From CAZRHR01 sp964578885 (GTDB lineage Bacteria; Bacteroidota; Bacteroidia; CAIKAF01): 64,000 nt of DNA. Location of the stretch: contig CAZOEO010000018.1 of NCBI GenBank assembly GCA_964578885.1, positions 1 through 64,000 of the forward strand. The letters are read 5' to 3'. Positions 8,339 to 16,880 of this stretch are shown here, one piece after another. Each line of letters starts with the position of its first letter. Within the stretch, counting starts at the first letter, position 1. A model generated the notes under the pieces. That model had not been told where the DNA came from. It saw nothing but the letters and a program-made list of their open reading frames with translations, and did not search any database. A program made the position numbers and the translations under genes.

Positions 8339-8703
8339 TATTCAGGAGAATTATGGGATTGCAGGGCGTCCCAATAGGCAACAGCCCTTCTGGTATGGGG
8401 AATAACAATGGTTCCACCCACAAGATTCGCTATACTTAGCAATTCAAAAAATTCGGCCTCCGTGGTACCAGCGGTAACGCATTGTTCAATATGATACTTT
8501 ACGCAATCGTCGCAACGTAGTACCAATGAACCCATTAAACCTAATAATTCCTTGGTTTTGGTAGGCAAAGCGCCGTCTTCATAAGCCCTTGCATCCAAAT
8601 TAAATAGCCTCTTGATAACCAGATTATCCGCAGATAAAATACGGGCGTTCATTTCGCTTCGTTCCGCACGAAAGGCCTCTACAATGGTCGAATGTTCACG
8701 CAT
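8338..8703 (-). CDS. AhpD-like / carboxymuconolactone decarboxylase family protein
   Basis: 121 residues. The core LPTKTKELLGLMGSLVLRCDDCVKYHIEQCVTAG contains the CxxCxxxH redox site (CDDCVKYH) of the AhpD branch, followed by EFFELLSIANLVGGTIVIPHTRRA. AhpD-like proteins act as thiol-disulfide partners in peroxide defence; the enzymatic decarboxylase role is less likely given the CxxC. It is first in a group with DUF5686 and lptB. Confidence 0.85.
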   Translation of the reverse strand: MREHSTIVEAFRAERSEMNARILSADNLVIKRLFNLDARAYEDGALPTKTKELLGLMGSLVLRCDDCVKYHIEQCVTAGTTEAEFFELLSIANLVGGTIVIPHTRRAVAYWDALQSHNSPE

Positions 8704-8710
8704 GTTGGTA

Positions 8711-8718
8711 CAAAGCTA
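8711..8718 (-). promoter_or_regulatory. -7 box for the AhpD-like / DUF5686 / lptB group
   Basis: The minus strand reads TAGCTTTG, an exact TAnnTTTG match whose last base lies only seven bases before the ATG at 8703. The transcript would have almost no leader. Confidence 0.55.
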
Positions 8719-8838
8719 ATAGGTACATGCCGCTTAAGCAAAATTATAGCTCAAATTAAAACAGCTAAAAAGACAATAATCAGAGCAATATCACGAATGT
8801 CAGGGGTTTTAACAAGCAAAAAGTTTGTTAAAGGAAGA

Positions 8839-9651
8839 TTATCCTTGATTTGCCTTTTCTCTGGAACGATGCACGCTGGCTGAAACCCAAATGGAAATTT
8901 CATACAACAGGGTGAGCGGTAGCGTCAAAAGAATTTGCGAAGCCACGTCGGGTGGCGTAATAATAGCGGCTAAAATCAAAATTATCACAAAAGCATGCCG
9001 ACGATATTTCCGCAAAAAATCAGGCCCTAAAACGCCTAGTTTCGTCAGAAAATAGACCAGGACGGGTAATTGAAAGACCAATCCTGTTCCCAAAGTCAGA
9101 CTTAAAAGTGTAGAAATATAATTATCGAAATCCGGCGCATTCTCAATAAATGCGCTCACCCTGTAATTTCCTAAAAAGTGAATGGTAATGGGTGCAATCA
9201 TAAGATATCCGAAAGCCACACCCAAAAAGAAAAGAAGAGAAATAAAAAATGTAATACCACGTACAGTCTGAATTTCCTTCTCGTGCAAAGCAGGCTTCAC
9301 AAACCTCCATAATTCCCAAATGATATACGGAAAAGCCATAATAATACCGGCCACCATACATGCGTAAATGTGCCAAATAAACTGACCGCTCATTTTACGG
9401 CTTAAAAACTGCTTAATCTCCACTTTTCCAAGACAAAGGGCATCTGTTTGCAACCAATCGGCAAGCGTACAAAACCATTGTTTAGAAATAAAATCTTCCC
9501 GAAATGGGCCGAAAATAACTTCATCAAAGAGAAATGGAGTAAAGAAAAAAGCCACCACAGCCCCAACAACCATCGCCAATGCAGAGCGCCATAAATGCCC
9601 CCGCAAAGCTTCAAGGTGCCCTAAAAAACTCATTTCCTTCTCCTGAGGCAT
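8839..9651 (-). CDS. tatC: Sec-independent (twin-arginine) translocase subunit TatC
   Basis: 270 residues with six predicted transmembrane segments. The N-terminus MSFLGHLEALRGHLWRS is the conserved cytoplasmic TatC motif that contacts twin-arginine signals, and FPYIIWELWRFVKPALHEKE with RGITFFISLLFFLGVAFGY is the family centre. There is a larger periplasmic loop after helix 1 (residues about 45-95), as in other Bacteroidota TatC. It exports folded proteins. tatA/B are not adjacent. ActB in this window carries an RR-type motif and is a plausible client. Start chosen at ATG 9651; M7 is an alternative. Confidence 0.96.
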   Translation of the reverse strand: MPQEKEMSFLGHLEALRGHLWRSALAMVVGAVVAFFFTPFLFDEVIFGPFREDFISKQWFCTLADWLQTDALCLGKVEIKQFLSRKMSGQFIWHIYACMVAGIIMAFPYIIWELWRFVKPALHEKEIQTVRGITFFISLLFFLGVAFGYLMIAPITIHFLGNYRVSAFIENAPDFDNYISTLLSLTLGTGLVFQLPVLVYFLTKLGVLGPDFLRKYRRHAFVIILILAAIITPPDVASQILLTLPLTLLYEISIWVSASVHRSREKANQG

Positions 9652-9656
9652 AAGCG

Positions 9657-9664
9657 CAAAAGTA
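9657..9664 (-). promoter_or_regulatory. -7 box for tatC
   Basis: The minus strand reads TACTTTTG, an exact TAnnTTTG match five bases before the tatC ATG, implying a leaderless or near-leaderless message. Confidence 0.5.
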
Positions 9665-9810
9665 AGGATTTATCTCTTTGAAATGGGAAGGAATGCATGC
9701 AGAATATAACCCAAAGAAAATGCAACTTTTAACGCATCTGAAAAGGTGAAAAAGCCGGGAAAACAAACTTTCTCAAAATGGAAAAAGGAAAATGTTGGAT
9801 ACGGAAAAAA

Positions 9811-9841
9811 CAAAAAAAACGGGCTCCGTTAAGAACCCGTT
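9811..9841 (-). terminator. Terminator of the act-cox operon
   Basis: On the minus strand AACGGGTTC-TTAACG-GAGCCCGTT forms a nine-pair stem (one G-U) directly followed by a run of eight T. It lies 18 bases after the coxA stop and closes the leftward respiratory operon. Confidence 0.9.
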
Positions 9842-9859
9842 TTCCCTGATGCAATAAAA

Positions 9860-11710
9860 TCAATGATGTTCGGCAGCCTGCTTTTCCTTTTCAGTCAAAG
9901 GCTTGGTCTGCAGTATAAAGTCTGATTCTTCTCCGTTTGGAAGGCTATAATCGTAAGGCCAACGGTGAACGGTAGGAATTTCACCAGGCCAGTTACCATG
10001 AACATGTTTCACAGGCGTTGTCCATTCCAAAGTGGTAGAATTCCAAGGATTCTCAGGCGCTTTAGGACCTTTGAGGGCAGAATAAATAAAGTTGAATACA
10101 AAAATGAACTGAGCCAAACCACCAATAATGGCGAAAATGGAGATAACAGTGTTCAAATCTGCAAAGCCATCGAAGAATTCAGGATTCTGATAATAGCGTC
10201 TTGGTACACCAGCCAGACCCATATAGTGCATTGGGAAAAATACACCATAAGCTCCAATCAGCGTGACCCAGAAATGGAGATAACCCAGTTTGTTGTTCAT
10301 CATACGACCAAACATTTTGGGGAACCAGTGGTACACGCCGGCAAAAGTACCGAACATGGAAGCCACACCCATTACGATATGGAAGTGAGCAACAACGAAA
10401 TAAGTATTGTGCAGGTTCACATCCAGAGCAGCATCAGCAAGGATGATACCGGTTAAACCACCTGTAATAAACAGAGAAACCACCCCAACAGCGAACATCA
10501 TACCGGGAGTGTACACGATATTTCCTTTCCAAAGAGTTGTGATGTAGTTAAAGGCTTTGATGGCCGATGGAATAGCAATCAACAATGTGGTAAAAGTAAA
10601 TACGGCTCCCAGGAGCGGATTCATACCGGTGATGAACATGTGGTGACCCCATACAATGAAAGAAAGGAAGGCAATGGCCAGCATCGACCCAATCATGGCA
10701 CGATATCCAAAAATGGGCTTCCGGCTATTCACAGCCAATACCTCAGAGGTAATTCCCAAAGATGGCAGAAGAATGATATATACTTCTGGGTGACCGAGGA
10801 ACCAGAACAAATGCTGATACAACACTGGTGATCCACCAGTTTGTTCTAAAGCCTGGCCAGAAATGAAAATATCAGACAGGAAGAAAGAGGTTCCCATAGA
10901 ACGGTCGAAAATGAGAAGAAGACCGGCTGCAAGAAGCACTGGGAAAGACAAAAGACCAAGGATGGCAGTAATAAAAAACGCCCAAATGGTTAATGGCATG
11001 CGCGTCATGGACATTCCTTGAGTACGAAGGTTCAATACCGTAGCGATGTAGTTCAAACCACCCATTAAAACGGAGATAATGAACATCACAATGGAAGTGA
11101 GCCAAAGAGTCATACCCAAACCGGAACCAGAACTGGCTTGTGGCAAGGCAGAAAGCGGAGGATAAACAACCCAACCGGAAGCGGCAGGGCCTGTCTCCAC
11201 AAACAGGGAACAAAGCATTACCAAACTGGAAAGGAAAAAGAACCAGTAAGATAACATGTTCAGAAAAGGAGACGCCATATCTCTAGCACCCAACTGCAAT
11301 GGAATGAGCAGGTTGGAGAAAGTGCCGGACAAACCTGCGGTAAGTACCATGAAAACAAGGATAGTTCCGTGAATGGTAACTGCGGCAAGATAGAAGTTAG
11401 GATCTAGTACACCACCTGGCGCCCATTTTCCCAAAAAGGTTTCCAAAATGGGTACTTCCTGACCAGGCCAACCCAATTGAATACGGAAAAATAAGGAAAG
11501 CGCCATTCCCACAAGGCCCATAATCATTCCTGTAATCAGGAATTGCTTGGCAATCATCTTGTGATCCTGCGAAAAGATATATTTGGTGATGAACGATTCC
11601 TTGTGATGATGATGACCTTCGTGTCCATGATCATCATGATGAGCAACATGGCCCGCAGCATGAGAAGTGCCGGCTGCAGAACCGTCCGGAAGTAAAGTTT
11701 CTTCGTTCAT
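9860..11710 (-). CDS. ctaD: Cytochrome c oxidase subunit I (A-type haem-copper oxidase)
   Basis: 616 residues, about twelve transmembrane helices. The redox ligands are visible: low-spin haem His114 and His444, high-spin haem His442 (VVAHFHIVMG), CuB His307 (with Tyr311 and Glu309 in GHPEVY) and His356/His357 (WGHHMF). IPSAIK holds the K-channel lysine. These mark an A1-type enzyme that reduces O2 and pumps protons. The N-terminus (residues 16-36) is very rich in His and Asp (GHVAHHDDHGHEGHHHH), and the last residues are AEHH, which is unusual. It is the last gene of the operon, just before a terminator; subunits III and IV are not next to it. Confidence 0.97.
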   Translation of the reverse strand: MNEETLLPDGSAAGTSHAAGHVAHHDDHGHEGHHHHKESFITKYIFSQDHKMIAKQFLITGMIMGLVGMALSLFFRIQLGWPGQEVPILETFLGKWAPGGVLDPNFYLAAVTIHGTILVFMVLTAGLSGTFSNLLIPLQLGARDMASPFLNMLSYWFFFLSSLVMLCSLFVETGPAASGWVVYPPLSALPQASSGSGLGMTLWLTSIVMFIISVLMGGLNYIATVLNLRTQGMSMTRMPLTIWAFFITAILGLLSFPVLLAAGLLLIFDRSMGTSFFLSDIFISGQALEQTGGSPVLYQHLFWFLGHPEVYIILLPSLGITSEVLAVNSRKPIFGYRAMIGSMLAIAFLSFIVWGHHMFITGMNPLLGAVFTFTTLLIAIPSAIKAFNYITTLWKGNIVYTPGMMFAVGVVSLFITGGLTGIILADAALDVNLHNTYFVVAHFHIVMGVASMFGTFAGVYHWFPKMFGRMMNNKLGYLHFWVTLIGAYGVFFPMHYMGLAGVPRRYYQNPEFFDGFADLNTVISIFAIIGGLAQFIFVFNFIYSALKGPKAPENPWNSTTLEWTTPVKHVHGNWPGEIPTVHRWPYDYSLPNGEESDFILQTKPLTEKEKQAAEHH

Positions 11711-11731
11711 GAGTATATTAATTATCGGCGA

Positions 11732-12955
11732 TTATTGTAAACGTGAAGCTATAGGTTGCTGAGGAGCAAAAGGTGTACCTGCAAGCCTGTCGCGTGTTTC
11801 GGTACCAAAAGTGGTTTTTGAAGCCACCCAAGCATCATACTCTTCTTTCTCAAGGATGCGGATAGGCATCATCATGTTAAAGTGGGTCGCACCACAAATA
11901 TTATTGCAATACAACCAATATTCAAAATCCTTTTTACCCGTAATGCCGCGCATTTCAGAGGTGGTAATCACCGGAGTGAAATTGAAATAGGTTTTAGAAC
12001 CTGGAACACAATACATGTGAACACGGAAATGAGGCATGTACGCGGAATGGATTACATCCTGAGAACGCATTTCAAGTGTAACAGGAACTCCTTTAGGAAG
12101 ATAAATGGTATCACGAACCACAATATCATCTTCTACTGTAGCGTACTGACCGCCTTGTGCGTTTTCAAAATCCTCCTGGAATTGATACAATACACGAAGT
12201 TGGTGGGTCATTCTGCGAAGACGAATGTTTTGATCTTTCAACAGAGAATCATTCGGAAATTTGTTATCAATTACATCGCGTACATCGGCACTATCCTTGC
12301 GGATACGAGCAATTTGTTCATTGACGGTTCCTTCGGTAATCAAACCAAGAATGTTCGCATCATTGATCATGGTATAGTTCGCCGTACCAAGAGTGTTATC
12401 ACTACCTGCATATCTGGCAGTCCAGTCAAATTGACGCGCGTACAATTCAACGACCATGGCATTTGGGTTTCGCTCTGTGGTATCATTCCAAACCAAAAGC
12501 CCCTTCAACACTAACACTGCCATAACCAGGGCAGGAATCAAGGTCCAAACCAATTCGAGCTTGTTGTTATGAGCATAGTGGGTTGCTCTACGGTTTTTGT
12601 TGTACCGGTATTTGTAAGCAAACCACAACAACAAAGTTTGGGTTAAGAAAAATGCCAGGGTAATTACGTAAAAATTGAGCATCAGCAAGTCATCCACAGC
12701 CTTACCATGTTCAGAAGCAGAAACAGGAAGTTGATATTCCGGCGTAAAATACTTCGCAGTAAGGTAGATGAACATGGTGAACATCCCGAAAAGGGAGAGC
12801 AACAGCAAAAAGGCATTGGTGTTGTTTTCCGCAGGTGTAACCTCGTAAGGCTTTCTTCCGCGTAAGATGGCAGAAAATTCGAACACTTTCAGCAGACGGG
12901 CTGCTGTATACAGGCTCAGAAGAATAACGGCCAGTAGTGCAATATTGATGAGCAT
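11732..12955 (-). CDS. ctaC: Cytochrome c oxidase subunit II
   Basis: 407 residues, longer than the usual 250-350. There is an extra N-terminal helix, then two further helices (residues about 45-70 and 92-115), then the signature ARQFDWTARYAG near residue 185. The CuA-binding cupredoxin domain has HSAYMPHFRVHMYCVPG and the CuA cluster CNNICGATHFNM (two Cys, His, Met all present), so the CuA site is intact. A charged insert of about 80 residues between the FDW strand and the CuA domain (residues 195-275) explains the extra length. There is no fused cytochrome c domain, unlike caa3 oxidases; the ActA or ActE cytochrome presumably delivers electrons. It lies 21 bases before ctaD. Confidence 0.95.
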   Translation of the reverse strand: MLINIALLAVILLSLYTAARLLKVFEFSAILRGRKPYEVTPAENNTNAFLLLLSLFGMFTMFIYLTAKYFTPEYQLPVSASEHGKAVDDLLMLNFYVITLAFFLTQTLLLWFAYKYRYNKNRRATHYAHNNKLELVWTLIPALVMAVLVLKGLLVWNDTTERNPNAMVVELYARQFDWTARYAGSDNTLGTANYTMINDANILGLITEGTVNEQIARIRKDSADVRDVIDNKFPNDSLLKDQNIRLRRMTHQLRVLYQFQEDFENAQGGQYATVEDDIVVRDTIYLPKGVPVTLEMRSQDVIHSAYMPHFRVHMYCVPGSKTYFNFTPVITTSEMRGITGKKDFEYWLYCNNICGATHFNMMMPIRILEKEEYDAWVASKTTFGTETRDRLAGTPFAPQQPIASRLQ

Positions 12956-13004
12956 GTTCCGAGTTTCTTAAAGTATGAACAGAAAAATGGGTACAAAAGT
13001 TTTT

Positions 13005-14180
13005 TTAAATCGCGTGATGTTTGCTTTCACCTAAGAACGGATGGTTTTGCGCTGTTAAAGGAGCAGAAGCCAAAGCCCTGAAAGTGAAAAACAAAAACAG
13101 CCCGAGAAATCCTAAAGATACACCGATATCCATGAGACCGAATTGTACAAAACGACCCAATGAACCAGGCATAACCATTTGGAACAAATCCATCAAATGA
13201 CCTAAGAGGATGACCGCGCCGGACACCATAACCAGGTTGTAGTTCCTTTTCGCGTCTCTGTGCATCAGTACAATCAGAGGGAAAACGAAATTACATACCA
13301 GCATGAGCAACATAAGCGGCTTATAGGGTGTATGGAAACGCTCCAGAAAATAGTTGATTTCTTCAGGAATATTAGAATACCAAATCAACATGTATTGGCT
13401 AAACCAAAGGTATGTCCAAAAAATACTGAAGGCAAACATCATTTTAGCCAAATCATGAATATGACTTTGGTTCACATTGGGCAAATAACCGTTTTTCTTC
13501 AAGTAAACAGTAATCAGCAACATGAAGGTGAGGGCACTCACCCAAAAACCTGCGAAAACATACCAACCATAAAGTGTAGAGAACCAGTGAGGGTCGATAG
13601 ACATAAGGAAATCCCAGGCAGAAGTAGAAGAGGTCACGGCAAAAAACACAAGAAAAGCAGCAGACCACTGATAAGACTTCTTATGCCAGCTCATTCCTCC
13701 TTCAATATCTTCTTTTAAAGAAAAACCTCTCAGTTTATTGATAAAAAAGAACCAACCAGCCAAATAAACCAGGATACGCGCCAACCAGAATTCGCTATTC
13801 AGCCAAGTAGACTTCCAGGATGAGTTGTAAATCACATCATTTGCTTGAAACTCTGGATCGAGCCAATGCCACGTGTGGTTCAAATGAAGATAACCAGCTA
13901 AAGTTACGACCAAAAGAAACAACGCACCAATGGGAAAATACTGAGACATCGCTTCAGGAACACGCTTGAAAGCAGTGTGCCAACCACCTTCACCAACATA
14001 GTGTACGGCGATAAAAAAAGTACCTGCCAAAGCAATGGTAGTGTACCAAAAGGCGTTGATCAAAAGATTGCTCCAAGCCCTATCAGGATCAACCAAAAAA
14101 TTGACCACCAGAGAGATGATTCCCACCCCAATGAGGGCTAGGAATGCATTTTTTGCTTTTCCGGGAATTGTGAAGTTCAT
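13005..14180 (-). CDS. actF: Alternative complex III subunit ActF (NrfD-like membrane subunit)
   Basis: 391 residues with about ten transmembrane helices. The family motifs WHTAFKRVPEAMSQYFPIGAL, SWHKKSYQWSAAFLVFFAVTSSTSAWDFLMSIDPHWFSTLYGWY and YFLERFHTPYKPLMLLM are those of the ActF quinol:cytochrome c oxidoreductase membrane subunit. It pairs with ActC in the membrane part of ACIII. The C-terminus reads ESKHHAI. It sits between actE and coxB, 26 bases from actE. Confidence 0.93.
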   Translation of the reverse strand: MNFTIPGKAKNAFLALIGVGIISLVVNFLVDPDRAWSNLLINAFWYTTIALAGTFFIAVHYVGEGGWHTAFKRVPEAMSQYFPIGALFLLVVTLAGYLHLNHTWHWLDPEFQANDVIYNSSWKSTWLNSEFWLARILVYLAGWFFFINKLRGFSLKEDIEGGMSWHKKSYQWSAAFLVFFAVTSSTSAWDFLMSIDPHWFSTLYGWYVFAGFWVSALTFMLLITVYLKKNGYLPNVNQSHIHDLAKMMFAFSIFWTYLWFSQYMLIWYSNIPEEINYFLERFHTPYKPLMLLMLVCNFVFPLIVLMHRDAKRNYNLVMVSGAVILLGHLMDLFQMVMPGSLGRFVQFGLMDIGVSLGFLGLFLFFTFRALASAPLTAQNHPFLGESKHHAI

Positions 14181-14206
14181 GATAATATCTTGATGGCAGT
14201 TTGTAA

Positions 14207-14854
14207 TTATGGATTGGCAAGTTCTGGCGTAGCGGCCGCAGTAGCAGCAGTAGTATCAGTTACGGCAGGCTTTTGAAGCGTCTGAACAAACATGGTAACT
14301 TTCCAACGCTCCTCGGCAGACAACTGAGAAGCGTAGCTACCCATGTTATTTTTACCCCATTGCATGGCATGATAAATCTGTCCTTCCGTAATGTCTCTGA
14401 GTTGTTCAGAATCGTAAGCGGGAGGCTGGAGACCATAATTATCCTTCGCTAAAAGGACTTTTACCACAGAGCCATCACCCTTACCTTGCGTCCCATGACA
14501 TGGAGCGCAGAAAATAGTGTACAGACGCTCGCCTTCCGCTAAATTCTCCATAGTTAAGGGAAGCGGATTACGCAAGTTGGCAAAAGCGGCTGCACGACCC
14601 TCAGGACTATCGTCGTAAGGATAGGGCATAAAGTTCATCCTTTTAGTAGAATCCGCGCTGTAAGCAATGGTTCCTGCGACAGGATTTTGATTGGTTTTAC
14701 CGTCTGCAAAGTTGGGATTCGATTCACCCGCCTTGTAAGAAGGGCTGTAATACATATCGGGCATGAATTCATAACCCGGACTGTTCTTATCCTTGGTGCA
14801 GGAAACCAATAACGCCCCTGCAAGAACACTTGTAAATAGGATAGGAGTACGCAT
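14207..14854 (-). CDS. actE: Alternative complex III subunit ActE (monohaem cytochrome c lipoprotein)
   Basis: 215 residues from ATG 14854. The frame is open further, but this start gives a clean lipoprotein signal peptide with lipobox LLVSC (Cys20). One haem site, CAPCHG, lies in the class I cytochrome context RLYTIFCAPCHGTQGKGDGSVV, with the distal methionine probably in MQWGKNNMGSYA. An Ala/Thr-rich tail follows. The protein would sit on the periplasmic face and pass electrons from ACIII towards the oxidase. It lies ten bases after actD. Confidence 0.92.
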   Translation of the reverse strand: MRTPILFTSVLAGALLVSCTKDKNSPGYEFMPDMYYSPSYKAGESNPNFADGKTNQNPVAGTIAYSADSTKRMNFMPYPYDDSPEGRAAAFANLRNPLPLTMENLAEGERLYTIFCAPCHGTQGKGDGSVVKVLLAKDNYGLQPPAYDSEQLRDITEGQIYHAMQWGKNNMGSYASQLSAEERWKVTMFVQTLQKPAVTDTTAATAAATPELANP

Positions 14855-14864
14855 GATTTCCTGT

Positions 14865-15416
14865 TTAGGCTTCGTCATTATAGCGGAGAACATCAGAAGT
14901 GCAGGAAGCTGCACCCCATTGCTCCAATTCAGCACTTAATTCTCGCACATTCAACTGAGGGTTGTCGTCATGAACAATTTCCATAACAAACAAATCATCC
15001 GTGGAGCGTGGTTCCGGATTCATGGCAGGCATGCCGGGAAACAAACGAGTCGTGAAAAAATAGGTGGCAATCATACCATGGGCTGCAATCAGAACAGTAA
15101 TCTCAAAAGCAACTGGTATAAATGCTGGAATGTTGGCGGCCAAAGAAAAAGAAGGCTTTCCACCAATATCCATTGGCCAATCTTTGATGTTCATATACCA
15201 CATCATCAACAAGGCGAGGGCCGATCCGGCAGCGCCATAAAAGAAGGCAGCTGTGGAAATGCGGGTACGCTTATTACCAACGACATCATCAATGCCATGA
15301 ATAGGAAAAGGAGAATAAATCTCACGGATTTTAATGCCGCGAGAAACTAATTTTTCGGCCGCATGTAAACATTCATCCGGATCCGTAAATTTCGCTAAGA
15401 GGGTTTGCTTGCTCAT
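14865..15416 (-). CDS. actD: Alternative complex III subunit ActD (DUF3341)
   Basis: 183 residues. The N-terminal cytoplasmic domain (LLAKFTDPDECLHAAEKLVSRGIKIREIYSPFPIHGIDD) is the DUF3341 signature, followed by two transmembrane helices (residues about 55-78 and 100-128). It is the membrane-anchoring subunit that caps ActC/ActF in ACIII structures. Gene order actC-actD-actE is the canonical one. Confidence 0.95.
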   Translation of the reverse strand: MSKQTLLAKFTDPDECLHAAEKLVSRGIKIREIYSPFPIHGIDDVVGNKRTRISTAAFFYGAAGSALALLMMWYMNIKDWPMDIGGKPSFSLAANIPAFIPVAFEITVLIAAHGMIATYFFTTRLFPGMPAMNPEPRSTDDLFVMEIVHDDNPQLNVRELSAELEQWGAASCTSDVLRYNDEA

Positions 15417-15438
15417 AATCTTTTCTTACGAGATGGTA

Positions 15439-16845
15439 TCAATGATGGTGGGCTTCTTCCTTGTTGTACAAATGGCCAGTCTTATGCTTCCAACCGTCAC
15501 CGGAAGCTTTCAGAATAGATTTTGTTTCGGCAATCGCAATTACAGGGAAGGTGCGAGAGAACAAAAGGAAAAGGGTAAAGAAAATACCGAGGGTGCCGAT
15601 GAAAATCCCCAAATCTACCCAGGTTGGGTGGAACATGGTCCAGCTGGAAGGCAGATAGTCGCGGTGCAAAGAAGTAACGATAATCACAAAACGCTCGAAC
15701 CACATACCGATGTTTACTACAATGCTCAGGGCAAATGTCCACACCAGATTCTTACGGATACCTTTAAACCAAAACAGCTGAGGTGAAATAACGTTACAGC
15801 TCATCATAATCCAATAAGCCCAAAGATATGGTCCTGTAGCACGGTTGATAAAGGCATAATGCTCATACTGCACACCGGAATACCATGCAATAACCAACTC
15901 CGTAATGTAGGCCACACCCACAATAGAACCAGTCACCACAATAATCTTGTTCATGGATTCCAAATGATTCATGGTGATGTACTCCTGTAGGTTAAGCACT
16001 TTACGCATGATGATCAATAGCGTGGCTACCATTGCAAATCCGGAGAAAATCGCACCCGCTACAAAGTAGGGAGGGAAGATGGTCGTGTGCCAACCTGGAA
16101 TCACAGAAGTGGCAAAGTCAAATGATACAATGGTGTGCACAGAAAGTACAAGAGGAGTTGAAAGACCCGCCAAAACCAGGGAAACTTCCTCGAAACGCTG
16201 CCAGCTTTTCGTAGTACCGCTCCATCCAAAAGAAACGATGGTGTAAATTTTCTTCATGAAAGGAATAATCTGACGATCCCTTACGGTGGCGAAATCAGGA
16301 ATCAAACCTACATACCAGAATCCAAGAGATACTGAAAAGTAGGTGGAGATGGCGAAAAGGTCCCAAAGCAGTGGGGAGTTAAAGTTAACCCACAAAGAAC
16401 CAAACTGGTTAGGAACAGGGAAAAACCAATACACTACCCAAACACGACCTACGTGGATTGCGGGGAAAAGTGCAGCGCAAATAACCGCAAAAATGGTCAT
16501 GGCTTCCGCCGAACGGTTAATCGCCATCCGCCATTTTTGACGAAATAGCAGCAATACAGCAGAAATGAGTGTACCGGCGTGACCAATACCAACCCACCAT
16601 ACGAAGTTCGTGATGTCCCACGCCCAACCTACAGTTTTATTGTTACCCCACACCCCAATACCTGTACCGAAGGTGTAAGTAATAACACCAAGCCCCCATG
16701 CAAGACACAATACTGCAATGGTGAAAACCAAATACCACATTTTGTTGGCCCGGCCTTCAATCGGCTTTACGATGTCCTCTGTAATCTGGTGGTACGTTTT
16801 GTTCCCCAGAATGAGCGGCTCCCTTATCGGTGATTCAACGTGCAT
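15439..16845 (-). CDS. actC: Alternative complex III subunit ActC (NrfD/PsrC-like quinol-binding subunit)
   Basis: 468 residues, about ten transmembrane helices. Motifs WDITNFVWWVGIGHAGTLISA (His of the quinol-side helix), RSAEAMTIFAVICAALFPAIHVGR and GWHTTIFPPYFVAGAIFSGFAM are those of ActC. It is the presumed menaquinol oxidation site and proton-conducting subunit. The C-terminus is KEEAHHH. It lies 35 bases downstream of actB. Confidence 0.96.
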   Translation of the reverse strand: MHVESPIREPLILGNKTYHQITEDIVKPIEGRANKMWYLVFTIAVLCLAWGLGVITYTFGTGIGVWGNNKTVGWAWDITNFVWWVGIGHAGTLISAVLLLFRQKWRMAINRSAEAMTIFAVICAALFPAIHVGRVWVVYWFFPVPNQFGSLWVNFNSPLLWDLFAISTYFSVSLGFWYVGLIPDFATVRDRQIIPFMKKIYTIVSFGWSGTTKSWQRFEEVSLVLAGLSTPLVLSVHTIVSFDFATSVIPGWHTTIFPPYFVAGAIFSGFAMVATLLIIMRKVLNLQEYITMNHLESMNKIIVVTGSIVGVAYITELVIAWYSGVQYEHYAFINRATGPYLWAYWIMMSCNVISPQLFWFKGIRKNLVWTFALSIVVNIGMWFERFVIIVTSLHRDYLPSSWTMFHPTWVDLGIFIGTLGIFFTLFLLFSRTFPVIAIAETKSILKASGDGWKHKTGHLYNKEEAHHH

Positions 16846-16880
16846 ATCTTATGGATATAAAGTGATCGTAATCAGTTAAA

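Noticed and set aside
9965..10456. Long opposite-strand frames inside the act-cox operon
   Set aside because: They are shadows of strongly conserved respiratory genes.
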